Shown: positions 11,315-23,480, counted from the first letter of the stretch. The stretch: 64,000 nucleotides of DNA from Prorocentrum cordatum (GCA_963575745.1 CAUYUJ010014263.1:339104-403103); one strand, 5' to 3'. Notes: generated by a model from the letters alone, not told the origin. Numbers and translations are program-made.

Positions 11315-12450
11315 GCCCGCGGGAGCGCAACCCGGCGGCGGCAACCGCAACCCAACCGGGCGACACATTTCAAAGCGCCCGCGGGAGCGCGCAACCGCAA
11401 CCGCAACCGCAACCGGGCGACAAATTTCAAAGCGCCCGCGGGCGCGCAACCGCAACCGCAACCGGGCGACACATTTCAAAGCGCCCGCGGGAGCGCGCAA
11501 CCGCAACCGCAACCGCAACCGGGCGACACATTTCAAAGCGCCCGCGGGCGCGCAACCGCAGGGCGACGCATTTCACGCGCGGGAGCGCGCACCGCAACCG
11601 GCAACCGACACATTTCAAAGCGCGCGCAACCGCATTTTCAAAGCGCCGCGCGCGCAACCGCAACCGCAACCGCAACCGTTTCAAAGCGCAACCGTTTTCA
11701 AAGCCCGCGGGCGCGCAACCGCAACCGGGCGACGAATTTCAAAGCGCCCGCGGGAGCGCGCAACCGCAGCCGCAACCGGGCGACACATTTAAAATACCCG
11801 CGGGAGCGCGCAACCGCAACCGCAACCGGGCGACAAATTTCAAAGCGCCCGCGGGAGCGCGCAACCGCAACCGCAACGGCAAGTGGGCGACACATTTCAA
11901 AGCGCCCGCGGGAGCGCGCAACCGCAACCGCAACCGCAACCGGGCGACACATTTCAAAGCGCCCGCGGGCGCGCAACCGCAACCGCAACCGGGCGACACA
12001 TTTCAAAGCGCCCGCGGGAGCGCGCAACCGCAACCGCAACCGCAACCGGGCGACACATTTCAAAGCGCCCGCGGGCGCGCAACCGCAACCGCAACCGGGC
12101 GACACATTTCAAAGCGCCCGCGGGAGCGCGCAACCGCAACCGCAACCGCAACCGGGCGACACATTTCAAAGCGCCCGCGGGCGCAACCGCAACCGCGACC
12201 GGGCGACAAATTTCAACCCGCCCGCGGGAGGGCGCAACCGCAACCGCAGCCGCAAGCGGGCGACACATTTCAAAGCGCCCGCGGGCGCAACCGCAACCGC
12301 AACCGGGCGACACATTTCAAAGCGCCCGCGGGAGCGCGCAACCGTAACCGCAACGGCAAGCGGGCGACACATTTCAACCCGCCCGCGGGAGGGCTCAACC
12401 GCAACCGCAACCGGGCGACACATTGCAAAGCGCCCGCGGGAGGGCGCACC
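11315..12450 (+). repeat. 49/57-bp minisatellite with (CAACCG)n spacers
   Basis: About 20 tandem units of GGGCGACACATTTCAAAGCG, then CCCGCGGG and two to four CAACCG hexamers. Periods alternate between 49 and 57 bp. Each unit carries a palindrome around CGCCCGCGGGCG. A disordered patch with deletions lies at 11560-11710. Gly/Arg and Ala/Val frames are artefacts. Confidence 0.85.
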
Positions 12451-12940
12451 CGCAGGGTTTCAAGGGGGTCGATTGCGCGGGCACTTGTGCGTAAGCTGCC
12501 CGCGGAAGGTGGCGCGTAGGCGCCTTAATGCGGTCTGCCGCGCGAGCGGCTTCAGTGATCCACCGCGCAAGGTCGTCGCGCAATCGAGTGCAACCCCCCT
12601 TCTGATCGTTTCTCCCTGGGGGGTCAGGCGAGTGGAATTGCCTCAGCCACATCTCGGCCACGCTCGTGGGACTGCCCCCCGCAGGGTTTCAAGGGGGTCG
12701 ATTGCGCGGGCACTCGCGCGCATGCCGCCCTCGTAAGGTCGCGCGTAGGCGCTGTTACGGTGACGCGGTCTGCCGCGCGAGCGGCCTGCGTGAGCCACCG
12801 CGCAAGGTCGTCGCGCATTCGAGTGCAACCCCCTTTCTGATCGTTTCTCCCGGGGGGGTTCAGGCGAGTGGAGTTGCCTCAGCCACATTTCGGCCGCGCT
12901 CGTGGGACTGCCCCCCGCAGGGTTTCAAGGGGGTCGATTG
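12451..12940 (+). repeat. Tandem duplication, about 230-bp unit
   Basis: CGCAGGGTTTCAAGGGGGTC recurs at 12451, 12680 and 12916, giving two full units (229 and 236 bp) plus a start. The units share CGCGCGAGCGGC, CCACCGCGCAAGGTCGTCGC and CTTCTGATCGTTTCTCCC. No gene seen. Confidence 0.75.
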
Positions 12941-13069
12941 GGGGCGGGGGACGACAAGGAGAAGAAGGAGGAGCCACTGGCGGAGGGCCCGACGACGAGC
13001 CCCCGCGTGGCCCGCGGTTCTCCGCCGGGACATTGCAGCGGGGAATCCGTATTCCACGCTGCTGCCCTT

Positions 13070-13560
13070 GATTGCTTTTCGATCTGCATCTCGATGTGCA
13101 TGTCGACTTGCATCAGAAAGCTCGCCGCAGGCGCCGATTTTGTAAATACGCAACCCACGGCGCCTTACGATTTGCATTTGGATGTGCATGTCGATTTTCA
13201 TTTCAATGTGCTTTTCGGTTTGCATGTCGGTCTTCATGTAGACTTGCATTGGATAGCTCGCCGCAGCCACAGCGGGACATCAGCAGGACACTAGGGGGAC
13301 ACCGCAGGGCACCGTTTGCCGGGTGGAGAGACTTTTGGTCTGGCCGCGGCCCGGCCACAGGAGGATTTCGGGACACCAGCGGGACACTGCGGGCCACCGG
13401 CCGCCAGACGAGAATCATTTGGTCCGGCCGCGGCCCAGCCACAGGAGGATTCCCTCTCGCCCGCCCACGCAGCTTCGCCTCACCCGCACGCACGCACGCA
13501 CGGCACGCACGATACGAACCCGAAACCGAAATCGTTTTCCAGGTAGGGGCGGACTCCGTT
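13070..13560 (+). repeat. Dispersed repeat F, copy 1
   Basis: In order: 12-bp TGCATNTCGAT units (13075-13255), a GGGACACC-rich part (13270-13400), two copies of GGCCGCGGCC plus CACAGGAGGATT, then CTCTCGCCCGCCCACGCA and a tail with CGAAACCGAAATCG. The same order occurs inverted at 36775-37115, so this is a dispersed repeat and not a gene. 12941-13069 holds nothing clear. Confidence 0.55.
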
Positions 13561-13593
13561 TCACGTCGGACTCACCCCCCCCCCAAAAAAAAA

Positions 13594-14121
13594 ATGTCGA
13601 TGTATGTATGTAGGTATGTGGGTGTGTGGGTATGTATGTGTGCACGTTTGGTTTGCATGCATTCATGTACGCATGTATGTAAGTAGGTCTTTATGTATGC
13701 ATGCATGCATGTATGTATGTAGACATGTATTACGTATGTATGTATGTATGTATGTATGTATGTATGTATGTATGTATGTATGATTGTATGCTTGTATGCT
13801 TGTATGATTGTATGCTTGTATGTATTGTACGTGTTGAGTGTAGAATGTGCATGTGTGTGCATGTATGTATGTAGGTATGTATGTATGTATGTGCGTATGT
13901 ATGTATGTGTATGCATGCATGCATGTATGCATGTACGCATGTATGTATGTACGTATGTATGTACGTACGTATGTATGTATGTATGTATGTATGTATGTAT
14001 GTATGTATGTATGTATGTGTGTGTATGTATGTATGTATGTATGTATGTATGTATGTATGTATGTATGCGTACATGCATGTATGTGTATATGTATGTGTGT
14101 GCATGTATGTATGTATGTGTG

Positions 14122-14158
<37 letters not shown>

Positions 14159-14195
14159 GCCTGTCTGTCTGTATGTATGTATGGATGTATGTATG
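13594..14195. repeat. (GTAT)n/(GTCT)n microsatellite
   Basis: About 600 bp of tetranucleotide repeat with a (GTCT) block near 14123-14170. All frames across it are repeat artefacts. Confidence 0.9.
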
Positions 14196-14631
14196 TTCAA
14201 GCTCCATGAACGATCACGTAAATTTAAAAAGCCAGATAACTACGAATGGCAGGAGGAAGCGGAGGACGAACGGGCAGGAGCAGAGAAAGCCAATGATACG
14301 AATTCCCGTGGAGACGTATCGGTCCCGCGGCCGCACGGACATTGCGTTGTACCCTTTATACGGTGGCCCAAACGGCCATGCGAATAAATTCAACACAATG
14401 CAGTAAGGAGGGTGAAAAGGAGGGGGCGGAGAAGAAAAACAAGCAATAGCCCCGGACTCGGGGAGGGACTCGCCTGCCGTGCGGCGACCGGTCGCAAATC
14501 GCTACGAATGCCAAGAATTGATATCAACAGCACCACGTCACAACGCGAGGAGGGGCAGGAGGACGACGGACACGACGAGAAGCAGCAGCAACAGCAACAG
14601 CAGCAGCAGGAGGGCAGGAGGAGGGGAGGGG
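14196..14631 (-). other. 3' flank of the minus-strand RT element
   Basis: Lies downstream of the RT stop codon on the minus strand. It includes a short (CAG)n tract near 14580-14610. No motif, A tail or target duplication was recognised. Confidence 0.35.
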
Positions 14632-16897
14632 CTAGGGGAGCCAGGCGGCTCGGGCATGCGCCGCGGCCATCGGATGCGCGGCGCAAGCCTCGCGCGCACA
14701 TTGCGCCAGCGCCTCGGCCGCGCTAGACGTGCCGCTGTGCCGTCGCGCCGCCATGGCGGAATGCACAGCAAAAAGACAGACTGCTCTGCGCGCCAACTCA
14801 CTGACCGTGTCGGGCGTGAGCCGGGGCTGGAGAACCAGGAACTGGTCGAGGTCGGCGTGCGTCACTCCGAGCTTGGTGCGCGCGAAATTGGCGATCGTGG
14901 GGCAACATGCGTAATGGCGTATACTGACCTCGCCCCGCCCGCACCCGAATACACATGCCGCCCGTGTCTGGAAATTCCGCGGCGTCGTCCAGCCGTTGGC
15001 GTACGTCTTGAACAAAACCGCCCAGACGCGAGGGGACACCTCGCGAGCCAGACCCTGCAAGACGGCCGTGGCTCTTTCCACGCGCCTGCCAGGGAGGAGG
15101 TTTAAATTGTACTTGTCCAATTTCCAACGCAAATGCCGGAAAACTGTGTCCCGCTGAACTGCATGAAGTAGTCCGTGGCACCGCTTTCGCCATTCCGTGC
15201 GGGGCGTGGGCTGCGACGTCGAACCCTGCACGAGCAAGGCGACCGTGGTGATGGCTGAGCGCGCGAGATGATCCAACTTATCTTGGGCCTGCTGGATGTT
15301 CTGGAGAAAGTGAGAGCCGTACCACGTGTGCCAAGCCGCAATGCGGTCCCAGCGGTCGGTGTACGAGGCCAGGGTGCGCAGAGCCGCCTGCCGCCGTGGG
15401 ATCCGGAAGCCTCCGTCCGCGCTGTTCTCCCACCTGTGGACGCGGCACTTGGCAGCCAGCGCGTACGAGTGAAGGTTTGGAAGCTCAGTGTGGAAGCCCA
15501 GGACCCGCAAGTTCCGCAGCGTGCCCGGCGGAGCCCAACCGCGGGGGCCAGGGAATAAAATAGTGCACAACTTAATCTCCACATCCTCCCAGGACGAAGG
15601 CACCCGGTCCAGTTGGATGAGGAACGAGAACAACGGAAATATGTAGAAGCGATATGCCATGATGGTAAGGAGGAGGCCTCCCCCCACCGCCCTCCAGAGC
15701 CGAGCCCGCTGGATGGCCTTCTCGATTGCCTTGTTCCAGGTCCGGTCGCCGCGCTCCGGGCCGACCACGAAGCCCAAGAATGTGGCGTACCTCCGGATGT
15801 CGAAACCCGCCCAGGTGGGCGCTGCGGCATGCAGGTCGTCTCGAACGGCTGGCAGCAGCGTCAAGCATAGCGGGACCCACACTGATTTGCCGTGGTGTAG
15901 GCGGAGACCCGATGTTGCCGCGTACTCATGAAAGAGTGGCTCTAGGACGGCGGCGTCGCGGGCGCCCCGGGCGAGCACGATGGCAAGGTCGTCGGCGTAT
16001 GTGCGGGGAGCAGCATCTGGGATCGCGCGCAGGAGGCGGCGGAGGAGGACGTCGGAGACGATGGAGAAGAGGAGGTGGGAGAGAGGGCACCCTTGGCGAA
16101 CAACTGCAGTTAAAGCGAAACCTGCATAGCTGTGACCGCCCACCTTGATTCGGCAGTTGTTGGCCTGGTAGATCGCTTTTATGAACCGGATGCTCCACGG
16201 AGGCCACCGGCGAGAGGCGAGCACGTCCATCAGAAACTCCTGCGAAATGCTGGGGAACGCAGCCTCGAAGTCGAAGAAGGCCGCGGCGGCAGAGTCGTGG
16301 GTCAACGATGCCTTCAGCATCTCTTCCTCGATGTCGACGAGGTTGGATAACATGGACCTCCCCTTGATGAAGCCTCTCTGCACCTTTGAAACCCCGCCCT
16401 CAACCAGCGGCTCGATGCAAAGTCGTACGGCGCTGCAAAGTATCCGATTATCAGCGTTGGTGATGTTGAGTGGCCGAGTGCTGCTGGCAGTGAACGTTTC
16501 GACGCCTTCCGCTGTAGTGCCCACGGGCTTCTTGGGGAGGAAAACCATAACGCTCTCGTTGAAGTCAGCCCTATCCTCCTCCAGAAGTTGCGCGCCATTC
16601 TCCCCAACGATGGCGAGGAACGCGTCGTGCAAGGCCTTCGCGGCCACGTTGCCAAGCCGGCGCCAGGCCTTGAATGGGATGCCGTCCGGCCCTGGCGAGG
16701 TGTTCGTCGGACGTAAAACGGATGGCCTTCTTGAAATCCCGCAGCGTGACGGGGCGATGCGGAATGGAGTCGCGCGCGTCTGGGGGGAGAGAAGCGGCGT
16801 CCTCAGCAAGCCACGTCCTCCGGGTCTCGTGGTCGGTGACCTTCCGCGTGAAAACCTTGGACCAATGAGTGCGCAAGCTCCGGGTGTGACCGACCAA
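14632..16897 (-). pseudogene. Non-LTR retrotransposon reverse transcriptase, 5' truncated, one frameshift
   Basis: This encodes the polymerase of a LINE-type element, which copies element RNA into DNA at a genomic nick. In order the frame shows PGPDGIPFKAW, the ADNRIL and GFIKGRSML boxes, motif A (FDFEAAF, near 16255-16280), motif B (RQGCPLSHLLF), the catalytic box YADD (15988-15999) and, near the C-terminus (about 14905-14962), a zinc-knuckle-like run CVFGCGRGEVSIRHYACC. The catalytic aspartates are intact. A frameshift at about 16700-16710 separates the main frame from its N-terminal continuation (WSKVF ... LRDFKKAIRF, 16710-16865). Above that the open frame runs into a 17-bp tandem repeat and a GTAT microsatellite, so the annotated N-terminal His/Thr/Tyr sequence is not protein. 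No endonuclease domain is present. It is very likely a 5'-truncated copy. Confidence 0.85.
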
Positions 16898-17430
16898 ACC
16901 GTGTGTGACCGACCAAACCGGTGTGACCGACCAAACCAGTGTGACCAGTGTGGCCGACCAAACCGTATGTATGTCCCCAGGACGCCAGAAATTCGCCTAG
17001 TGTTTCTGAGCGCCGGAGTCGAAATTGTGTACAGTATTCGCTGCGTTGATGGAAACAATGTATGTATGTATGTATGCATGTATGTATGTATGTATGTATG
17101 TATGTATGTGTGTATGTATGTATGTATGTATGTATGCAGGCATGCAGGCATGCAGGCATGCAGGCATGCAGGCATGCAGGCATGCATGAATGTATGTATG
17201 TGTGTATGTATGTATGTATGTATGTATGTATGTATGTATGTATGTATGTATGTATGTATGTATGTGTTTGTGTGTATGCACTTGTGTGTATGTATGTGTG
17301 TTTGGACGGACGGGTGGATGGATGTACGGTTGAATGGATGTATGCTTGCATGCATGAATGTATGTATACGTGCGTATGTCTGTATGTGTGGTTGATTGTT
17401 TGTATATATGGGTGCACATGCATACGTAGA
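16880..17430. repeat. GTGTGACCGACCAAACC tandem, then (GTAT)n microsatellite
   Basis: Four to five 17-20 bp units of GTGTGACCGACCAAACC lie at 16880-16965. A GTAT microsatellite follows at 17059-17430, with a (GCAG)-type block at 17135-17185. Confidence 0.85.
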
Positions 17431-17431
17431 T

Positions 17432-17965
17432 GTGTCTTGGCCTATGGCCCATCCCGCCACCGTTCTTGGGCTGCGGGTATAGAATCTCTTGGATGGTCGT
17501 TGGGATCTCGTGGGGGGCCTCTCGGGGGCCTCTTGGAGGAAGTTTTGAAGCCTCTCGGGGGCCGCTTCGAGGCAGTTTTGAAGCCTCTTGGTGCCATTTG
17601 GATGCCGCTCGGGGCTTGGGCCTCTTGGGCGCCTCTTAGGGGCCTCCTGGGGGCCCCTTGGGGCTGTAGGCTCGGATTTTCGGTTCGTGCTCCTTTCTTA
17701 AGAACCTTTCGGGGCCGTTTTGGGCGACTCTTGGGCCGTCCTGGAGCGCTCTTAGGCCGTCTTGGGGCCTCGGGGACCTCTTGTGCCGTCTTGGGGTGGC
17801 CTTAGGAGCCTCTTGGGCCGTCTTGGGGCGTCGGAAAGCCGAGAAGGTGAGAACGCCCAAATCCTTCAATAATCAACGGACAATCCGTGATTGTTGCCTC
17901 TTGGGGCCCTCTTCGGGAGCCTCTTGGAGGCCTCTTGTGGCGTCTAATTACATTTCTCGCAGCAG
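17432..17965 (+). repeat. IE copy 6
   Basis: The head GGCCTATGGCCCAT is followed by CCCGCCACCGTTCTTGGGCT. Island A (CGGATTTTCGGTTCGTGCTC) is at 17672-17692 and island B (GGAAAGCCGAGAAGGTGAGA) at about 17830. Then ATTGTTGCCTCTTGGGG. The conserved tail seen at 4030-4097 is missing. Confidence 0.7.
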
Positions 17966-18705
17966 CACTCGGTGTTGCACGAGCTTTGGGGCACTCCACA
18001 TTGATGTGCCTCCTGAAGAAAAATGACCCGCAAATTCAAAGGCATGCTCGATCCCTCGCTGCGGCCCGACCACGACGACGGCGACGGAGACGACGGCGAC
18101 GCCACAGTTTGATTTGTTATCACAGCCACTGCACTTGCTTATTCACTTTTTGTTGTACTTTTCTCGCGCCTCCATTCGGCACTTCTGGGCTCGCGAGGTT
18201 GGGGCCCGCGGACCGCTGCCCTTCTGATTGCACGTCGTACTCTCTGGCTCGCCAGTCCGTGGATCCTTGTGCCGTGTACGGTCTGTTGGCTTCCCGCTCT
18301 TCCCGCTCTTCCTTTTCCTCCCCCTCTTCGTCCCCGTCATTGCCCCCCACCCACGGCTAATGTGTGTGGCTCGCCTCTGGCGGCGTGGCCAGTGTGCATC
18401 AGCGCTACACTACAATCCTCAACCTCGGTTTGTCTAGCGCCATGCTGGGGCTGTCTAGCGCCAGGTCGGTCTCGTGTTAGTTTCCCCTCCCCCTGCGCTG
18501 GTTGCGTGCGTCTCTCTCTTCCTCTCCTCTCGCCTCGATCCCCTCCTTGTCGTTCCCGCGTCGTTTTGTCCTCCGGGCGTTTGGGCGCCATTACGACAAG
18601 ATTGCAACTTTGCAGTTTGGATCAGATGTGTGGTGAGTACGTCATTCATCGGATGTTGTGCGCTGTAAAGAGAAACACAAACAAAACACACACACACACA
18701 CACAC
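17966..18705. other. No recognisable gene
   Basis: A short (CGACGG)-rich patch lies at 18068-18105, C/T-rich stretches at 18290-18550 and an (AC)n microsatellite at about 18682-18710. Open frames are short and show no family resemblance. Confidence 0.4.
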
Positions 18706-19222
18706 ACACATTACCCTGCGACGTACCCCAACCCTTTCTATACATGCGGCGAGTAAACTCAGGACCACTCAATGCTGACTGGCATTCTGAAGGACTCGCA
18801 GTGCGCAAGAAGAGCACCCAGCAGTGATTTCAGAAGAGCGCAGCAAGAAGAGCAGCGGCGAAAATACAAAACGGACACGCAAGGGGAGTTTGTGGTGGTC
18901 CGCGTATGACGTACCTCCTCTGGGCCTCCCAGGAAGGAGCCCACGAAAGTGCCGACAGTTTCGCAGATCGCAGCCCCCCAGGGCACCGCGAGCTATAGTG
19001 GTGGTCCGCGTATGACGCACCTCCGCTGGGCCTCCCAGGAGCCCACGAAAGTGCCGACAGTTTCGCAGATCGCAGCCCCCCAGGGCACCGCGAGCTATAG
19101 TGGTGGAACACAGGAAACAGGAGAGAAGGAGGGGAGGAGAGGGGAGGAGGAAGGAGGAAGGACGGGGCGACCACACTGCTCTATTCAAAACGAGAGCCCA
19201 ACACAGGAGGGTTTGGGAAAGT
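18706..19222 (+). repeat. Element E copy 2 with two 103-bp units
   Basis: Same left part (TTACCCTGCGACGT, CTGGCATTCTGAAGGAC, GTGCGCAAGAAGAGCAC) and right part (GGGGCGACCACACTGCTC, CAACACAGGAGGGTT) as element E copy 1. It has only two diverged 103-107 bp units (18893-19104), and about 220 bp of the left part of copy 1 is absent. Confidence 0.8.
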
Positions 19223-19450
19223 CTGACGGAGGCGACGGCGACGCTGACAACGCCCCAACAGCGCCGACGCCGTCGCGGCCGCGGAGCGCCCTCGCGCCCC
19301 AAGGGCAAGAAGGCGAAGGCCGACCCGAAGGCGAAGGCCGAGGAGAAGGCGCGCGCCCCCGGGGGCCCGCAAGAGCCCCGCTCTCGCGCGCGCGCGAGAG
19401 GCCGCGCCCAGCAGGCCTCGGCGCCGTCGACGGCGGCGCCGCCACCGTAG
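19223..19450 (+). CDS. Possible Lys/Ala-rich protein tail, unrecognised
   Basis: Directly after element E the frame ending at 19450 reads as a basic, low-complexity sequence including GKKAKADPKAKAEEKARA and an Ala/Pro end. Such tails occur in real dinoflagellate proteins, but no domain, start codon or upstream exon is visible, and composition alone could produce this. It may be the last exon of a broken gene or chance. A weak call. Confidence 0.15.
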   Translation: MTEATATLTTPQQRRRRRGRGAPSRPKGKKAKADPKAKAEEKARAPGGPQEPRSRARARGRAQQASAPSTAAPPP

Positions 19451-20575
19451 CTCGGGGCCAGGGGCCCCTCCCTCTCATCAGCGGCACCGCCATGGGCACT
19501 CAACCAGAAGCTGTCGCGTTCAGGCTTCTTCCGGGCACTGCAGCAGTGCTCTCGCCTCTCGGGAAGGGTCGGGTTCGCCGGGGACTGGCCAAAGTGCCCG
19601 TTAGTGGGGTCCCCGACGGGGGGCTGTTGATCTCGCAGCCCAGCTCGGCTGCTGAGCCCTGACGGCGCCTCCCCCCCCCCGCGCTCGCCCTCGCGCGCGC
19701 CTGGGGCCACAATGCGCTGCCCCCCCCCCGTCCCCCTGGGCCCCCACTGCCGTGGCCGCGCGCACCGACGCTCAGCGGGCCGCGGCGCCGCGTCGTCGTC
19801 GTCGTCTGCGGCGTCGGCGTCGGCGGTGCTCGATGCCGCCGTCAGCCGCCGTCGGCGTCGTCGTCGGCATCGGCGTCGTCCTGGTCTTCAGCGGCGTCGG
19901 CGGCGACCGCTGCCGCCGTCGGCGTCGGCGATTTTGTCGAGGTCGTAGGTGTCGCCGGATCACGAGGGAGGGCGGGGAAGTCCGAGGGTCTAGGAGGTCG
20001 ATGATTGAAGTTCGAAGGATGTGGAGGAGGTCGACGATCGAGGGTCGAGGTCCACTGTTGAAGAGCCGAGAACGGCATCTGAGGTCCGCGCGAATTTCTT
20101 GGGACGGCGCGCGGCTTTTGCCGAAGCAAGCATCAGACGAGTAAGAAGTGATGACGATGACACGTTGCGCTGCGGCCAAGCGGATCCCAACGTGCCGCGG
20201 CGGCTCGCGAGGGCGGGCGGGGAGGTCCGAGGATCGAGGGTCCGACGCTCTTGTCGAAGAGGAGCCGTTTTCGTCGACGCTCCGGGGAGCGGCCTCCAGA
20301 GCCGAGGCCGAAGACAGGGAGGGGATTGCCGCCGCGCCTCTTCCCCGACGCCCAGGCGTGACGCTTCCTGGCGCTCCTCCTGCCAAAGTGCACGGCTGCC
20401 CTCGCACGGGGGGGGGCTCTGGGGCGGGGGGCGCCGGGGCCTCGCACGGGGGGGGGCTCTGGGGCGGGGGGCGCCGGGGCCCCGCGCCACGGCGGGCCAG
20501 ACTCGTTCCCGAAGCATCGTGGCCAGAACGCACGCCCGAGACAGGAGCCACGCGGGGCCCACACCTGAGGGAGGG

Positions 20576-20577
<2 letters not shown>
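19451..20577. other. No recognisable gene; GC-rich, one 41-bp tandem pair
   Basis: A (GTC)n-like stretch lies at 19790-19940. A 41-bp unit containing TCGCACGGGGGGGGGCTCTG is tandemly duplicated at about 20400-20482. Frames on both strands are biased in composition and carry no motif. Confidence 0.4.
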
Positions 20578-20641
<64 letters not shown>

Positions 20642-21022
20642 TACGAATAAGAAGAAGAAGAAGAAGAAGAATAAAGGAAAGAAGACGACGACGAAGACGG
20701 CTGCCCTCACGGCGTGAGCTCTGGCCAGAGATCCCCGGGGGGAGCGCCGCCGCGGCGGCGAGGGGCCTCCCGCGAGCCCCGCGGCCGGGCGAACAACCCG
20801 CGCCAGCACCCGGGCCCTCGAGCCCCGAGCCCGCGGCGGACGCGTTCTCCCCGCGGGGCCCGGGGGGCGACGCCGGCCCGATGGGAGCGGGCCCTCGGGG
20901 CCCGGCCGGGCCTCCTCCTCCTCCCAGCTGCTAGCTCCTCCTCCTCCTCCTCTCCTCCTCCTCCTCCTCCTCTCTCCTCCTCCTCCTCCTCCTCCTCCTC
21001 CTCCTCCTCCTCCTCCTCTTTC
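20578..21022. repeat. (GAC)n, (AAG)n and (CTC)n trinucleotide tracts
   Basis: An almost pure (ACG)n run of about 22 triplets at 20578-20642 is followed by AAG-rich sequence. A (CTC)n run lies at 20935-21020. Poly-Asp, poly-Val and poly-Ser frames are artefacts. Confidence 0.85.
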
Positions 21023-22414
21023 CCGAGCCGTCTTGCTGACGGCCCTGGGGCCCGACCGGTGCCAAGCGCGCACGAGCCAGCGTGCTAAGCACACGCCCGT
21101 CCTTCTCGAAGGGCCAGCGTGCTGGGCACGCCTGTCGCTCGTCTTGAGGGCCGCCCTCCCGGGCGTGGGCAGCCGCGTTCTGCGTCTTGGGGCCCGAGGG
21201 GAGGGCCCCGGAACGGCGGAAAGTTGCCAGGAGCCACGTGTTCCGTCAGGACCCGTCTTCCTGCGTGCCGACCACAGCCGTGCCCAGGCTGGGACTGGAG
21301 CTGGCCTGGTGCTCTGTATTGTGGCCCTCCTTCCCGCACGCGGTGGTTGCAGGAACTTGCCGTTCCCTCCCACCTGGTGCGCGCACGCCCCTCTCGCGCT
21401 CGGACGGATTCGGCTCGCAGGACCCGTTGCCTTCGCGCTCATCTCTCTCCCTTGCTTCCATCCCTCTCTTACCCACCCCTCCTCGGCCGGCTCCGCTCTC
21501 GTGCACCTCCCGCTCCCTCCCCACTCGAAGCCTCGAAGACTCGAAGCCAGGGGTGCACCAAAAGTTGCTGTTCGCAGCCAGCTTCTGCGCCGCCCTCGGT
21601 GCGTGGGCGCCTCTCCGAGGTCGGAGGCCCCCACGCATCGAATCGAGGAGTGCGCCCAGCAGCGGCGCGGATACTGGCCGCGCGCTTCAGTTTTGATCGT
21701 GCAACCCCCGTTTTCCCGATTCCCCCTCTACAGTAGGTTCGTGCCGTGCCGACGCGGCTACGACCCCAGCTCGGGCTTTCAAGATTGAACGCCGCCAGTG
21801 GCCCAGAATCGGCCAAGGTGGATCGATCAGGCGATCGAGGAACCGACGATCGTTCAAGGTCGAAACATCCACGCGGGGTCTGGAACCACTGCCTTGGGTC
21901 GTCACGGCGCAGACATGTCGCACCCTTCGTCCACCCCCGAGCCTCAAACCCCGCATGCCGCACGGATGCCGCACCCCGACGTGACGCTGCCCGCGGCCGG
22001 CCCGCCGCACCGTGGCTGGGCCGACGGCCCGCTCCGCGGCCACCGAGCTGCCGACGCGCCGAGGGGCGGCGGAGGCGCCGCCATCCTCGGAGGGCGCCAC
22101 CTCGGAGGGTATCCCGAGGGGTTCAGGGGCTGCCAGGACAAGCCCAGGCCACGCAGCTGGGGTCGAAGCTGACGAGGTTGGTGGATCGATGCGGCTCGGT
22201 GTGGAGCCCGATGTTCTCCACACCGACGTCGCCAGTGCATCGCCACCTCGAGGGGCTCGTGAAGGTTGGGGGTCGGGGGGCAGCGCTGGGGGGGGGTAGG
22301 CTCAGGGTGAGGGGCATGACCCTGGGAACGCGTTCGCGACCCCCTCCCCCCTGCCGGCGAAAATGTATCACTTCCGCCCCGTGGAAGTGATATCCCCTCC
22401 TTCCAGCGAAAATG
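21023..22414. other. No recognisable gene; partial foldback D near 22180-22245
   Basis: Overlapping frames of 100-250 codons occur on both strands, all with composition expected for GC-rich DNA and no motif. Around 22180-22245, GAGCCCGATGTTCTCCACAC and CGACGTCGCC match the loop of the foldback at 60381-60520. Confidence 0.35.
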
Positions 22415-23480
22415 TGGCTCTCGCCCAAGCGCCGCGCACCTTCGTTTTAAAAGTTTGCAAGAGTTTCACGGGTGGTGGGCGGGTCCTTGCCAGAATGTGT
22501 TTATCGCCAACGTGTCGCGCACGTTCGTTTTCAAAGTTTGCAAGAGCTTCGCGGATGGGGGGCTCTTTTCGGAATGTGGTCATCGTTGTATCGTCTTGCG
22601 CATTCGATTTCCAAATTTGGAATAGTTTCACGGGTTGAAGACGGGTCTTGTTCATATTTTGATTCTCGCCGTAGCTCAGCGCACATTCGTTTCCACAACT
22701 TGCAACAGTATTACGGATGGAGGAAGGGTATTGTTCAGAATGTGGTCGACGCTTGAGCGCGCGCGAGATCAATTGCAGTTTGTGCATGAGCTTCACAGAT
22801 GGGAGGCTGGTCCTTTTTCAAAATATGGTTCTCACAGTTTGAGGAGCTTCGCGGATGGAGGGCGGGTCGTGTTCAGAATCTGGTTCTCGCCGTAGCGCCG
22901 CGCACATTCGTCGTCAAAGGTTGCAAGACCTTCACGAAAGGAGGGTGGGCAATTGTTATGGTTCCAGCGCCTCGCACATTCGTGTTCAAAGTTCGCAGGA
23001 GATTCACGGATGGAGGGCGCGCCCTTTTCAGAATGCGGTGGTCGCCTGAGCGCCGCGCGCATTCGCTTTGGAAGCTTGCAGGAGCTTCACGAATGGAGGG
23101 CGGGCCCTTTTCAGGATGTGGTTCTCGCCGCAACCCCGCGCACATTCGCATTAAACATTTGGAGCTTCACGCATGGAGAGTTGGTCCGATTCAAAATGTT
23201 GTGAGCATCGTGTTCGTGTCGCGCGTATTTGTGTTCAAAGTTGGCCAGAGTTGCACAGTTGGGGGGCCGGTCTTCTACAGAATGCAGTCGCTGCCCAAGC
23301 GCCGCGCGCGCCCTCTACGTTTGCAAGAGCCTCGTGGATGGAGGGCGGGCCCCTCTCAGAAAATGGCTCTCGCCTTAGCGCCGCGAGCATTCGTTTTGAA
23401 CGTTTGCAAGAGAAGCCGGGCCCTTTTTCAGATTTGCGAAGGCCTCAACGCGAAGCATTGCGTTGCGACGCCGCGCATAT
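22415..23480 (+). repeat. Degenerate 83-bp tandem array, about 13 units
   Basis: Units share GCGCACATTCGTTTTCAAAG, then TTGCAAGAGCTTCACGGATG, then GGAGGGCGGGCC and TTCAGAATGTGGTTCTCGCC. Unit starts fall near 22433, 22519, 22599, 22680, 22763 and onward to 23473. Divergence is high, so the array is old. Frames through it are not genes. Confidence 0.75.

Noticed and set aside
8955-17430. Long His/Thr/Tyr/Ile and Met/Tyr/Val/Cys frames
   Set aside because: They are translations of GTAT/CATA microsatellites, open in several frames at once.
17672-17692. Island A read as a Pol III B box (GGTTCG core)
   Set aside because: Only the GGTTCG core fits and other copies vary there; no A box is seen at a proper distance.
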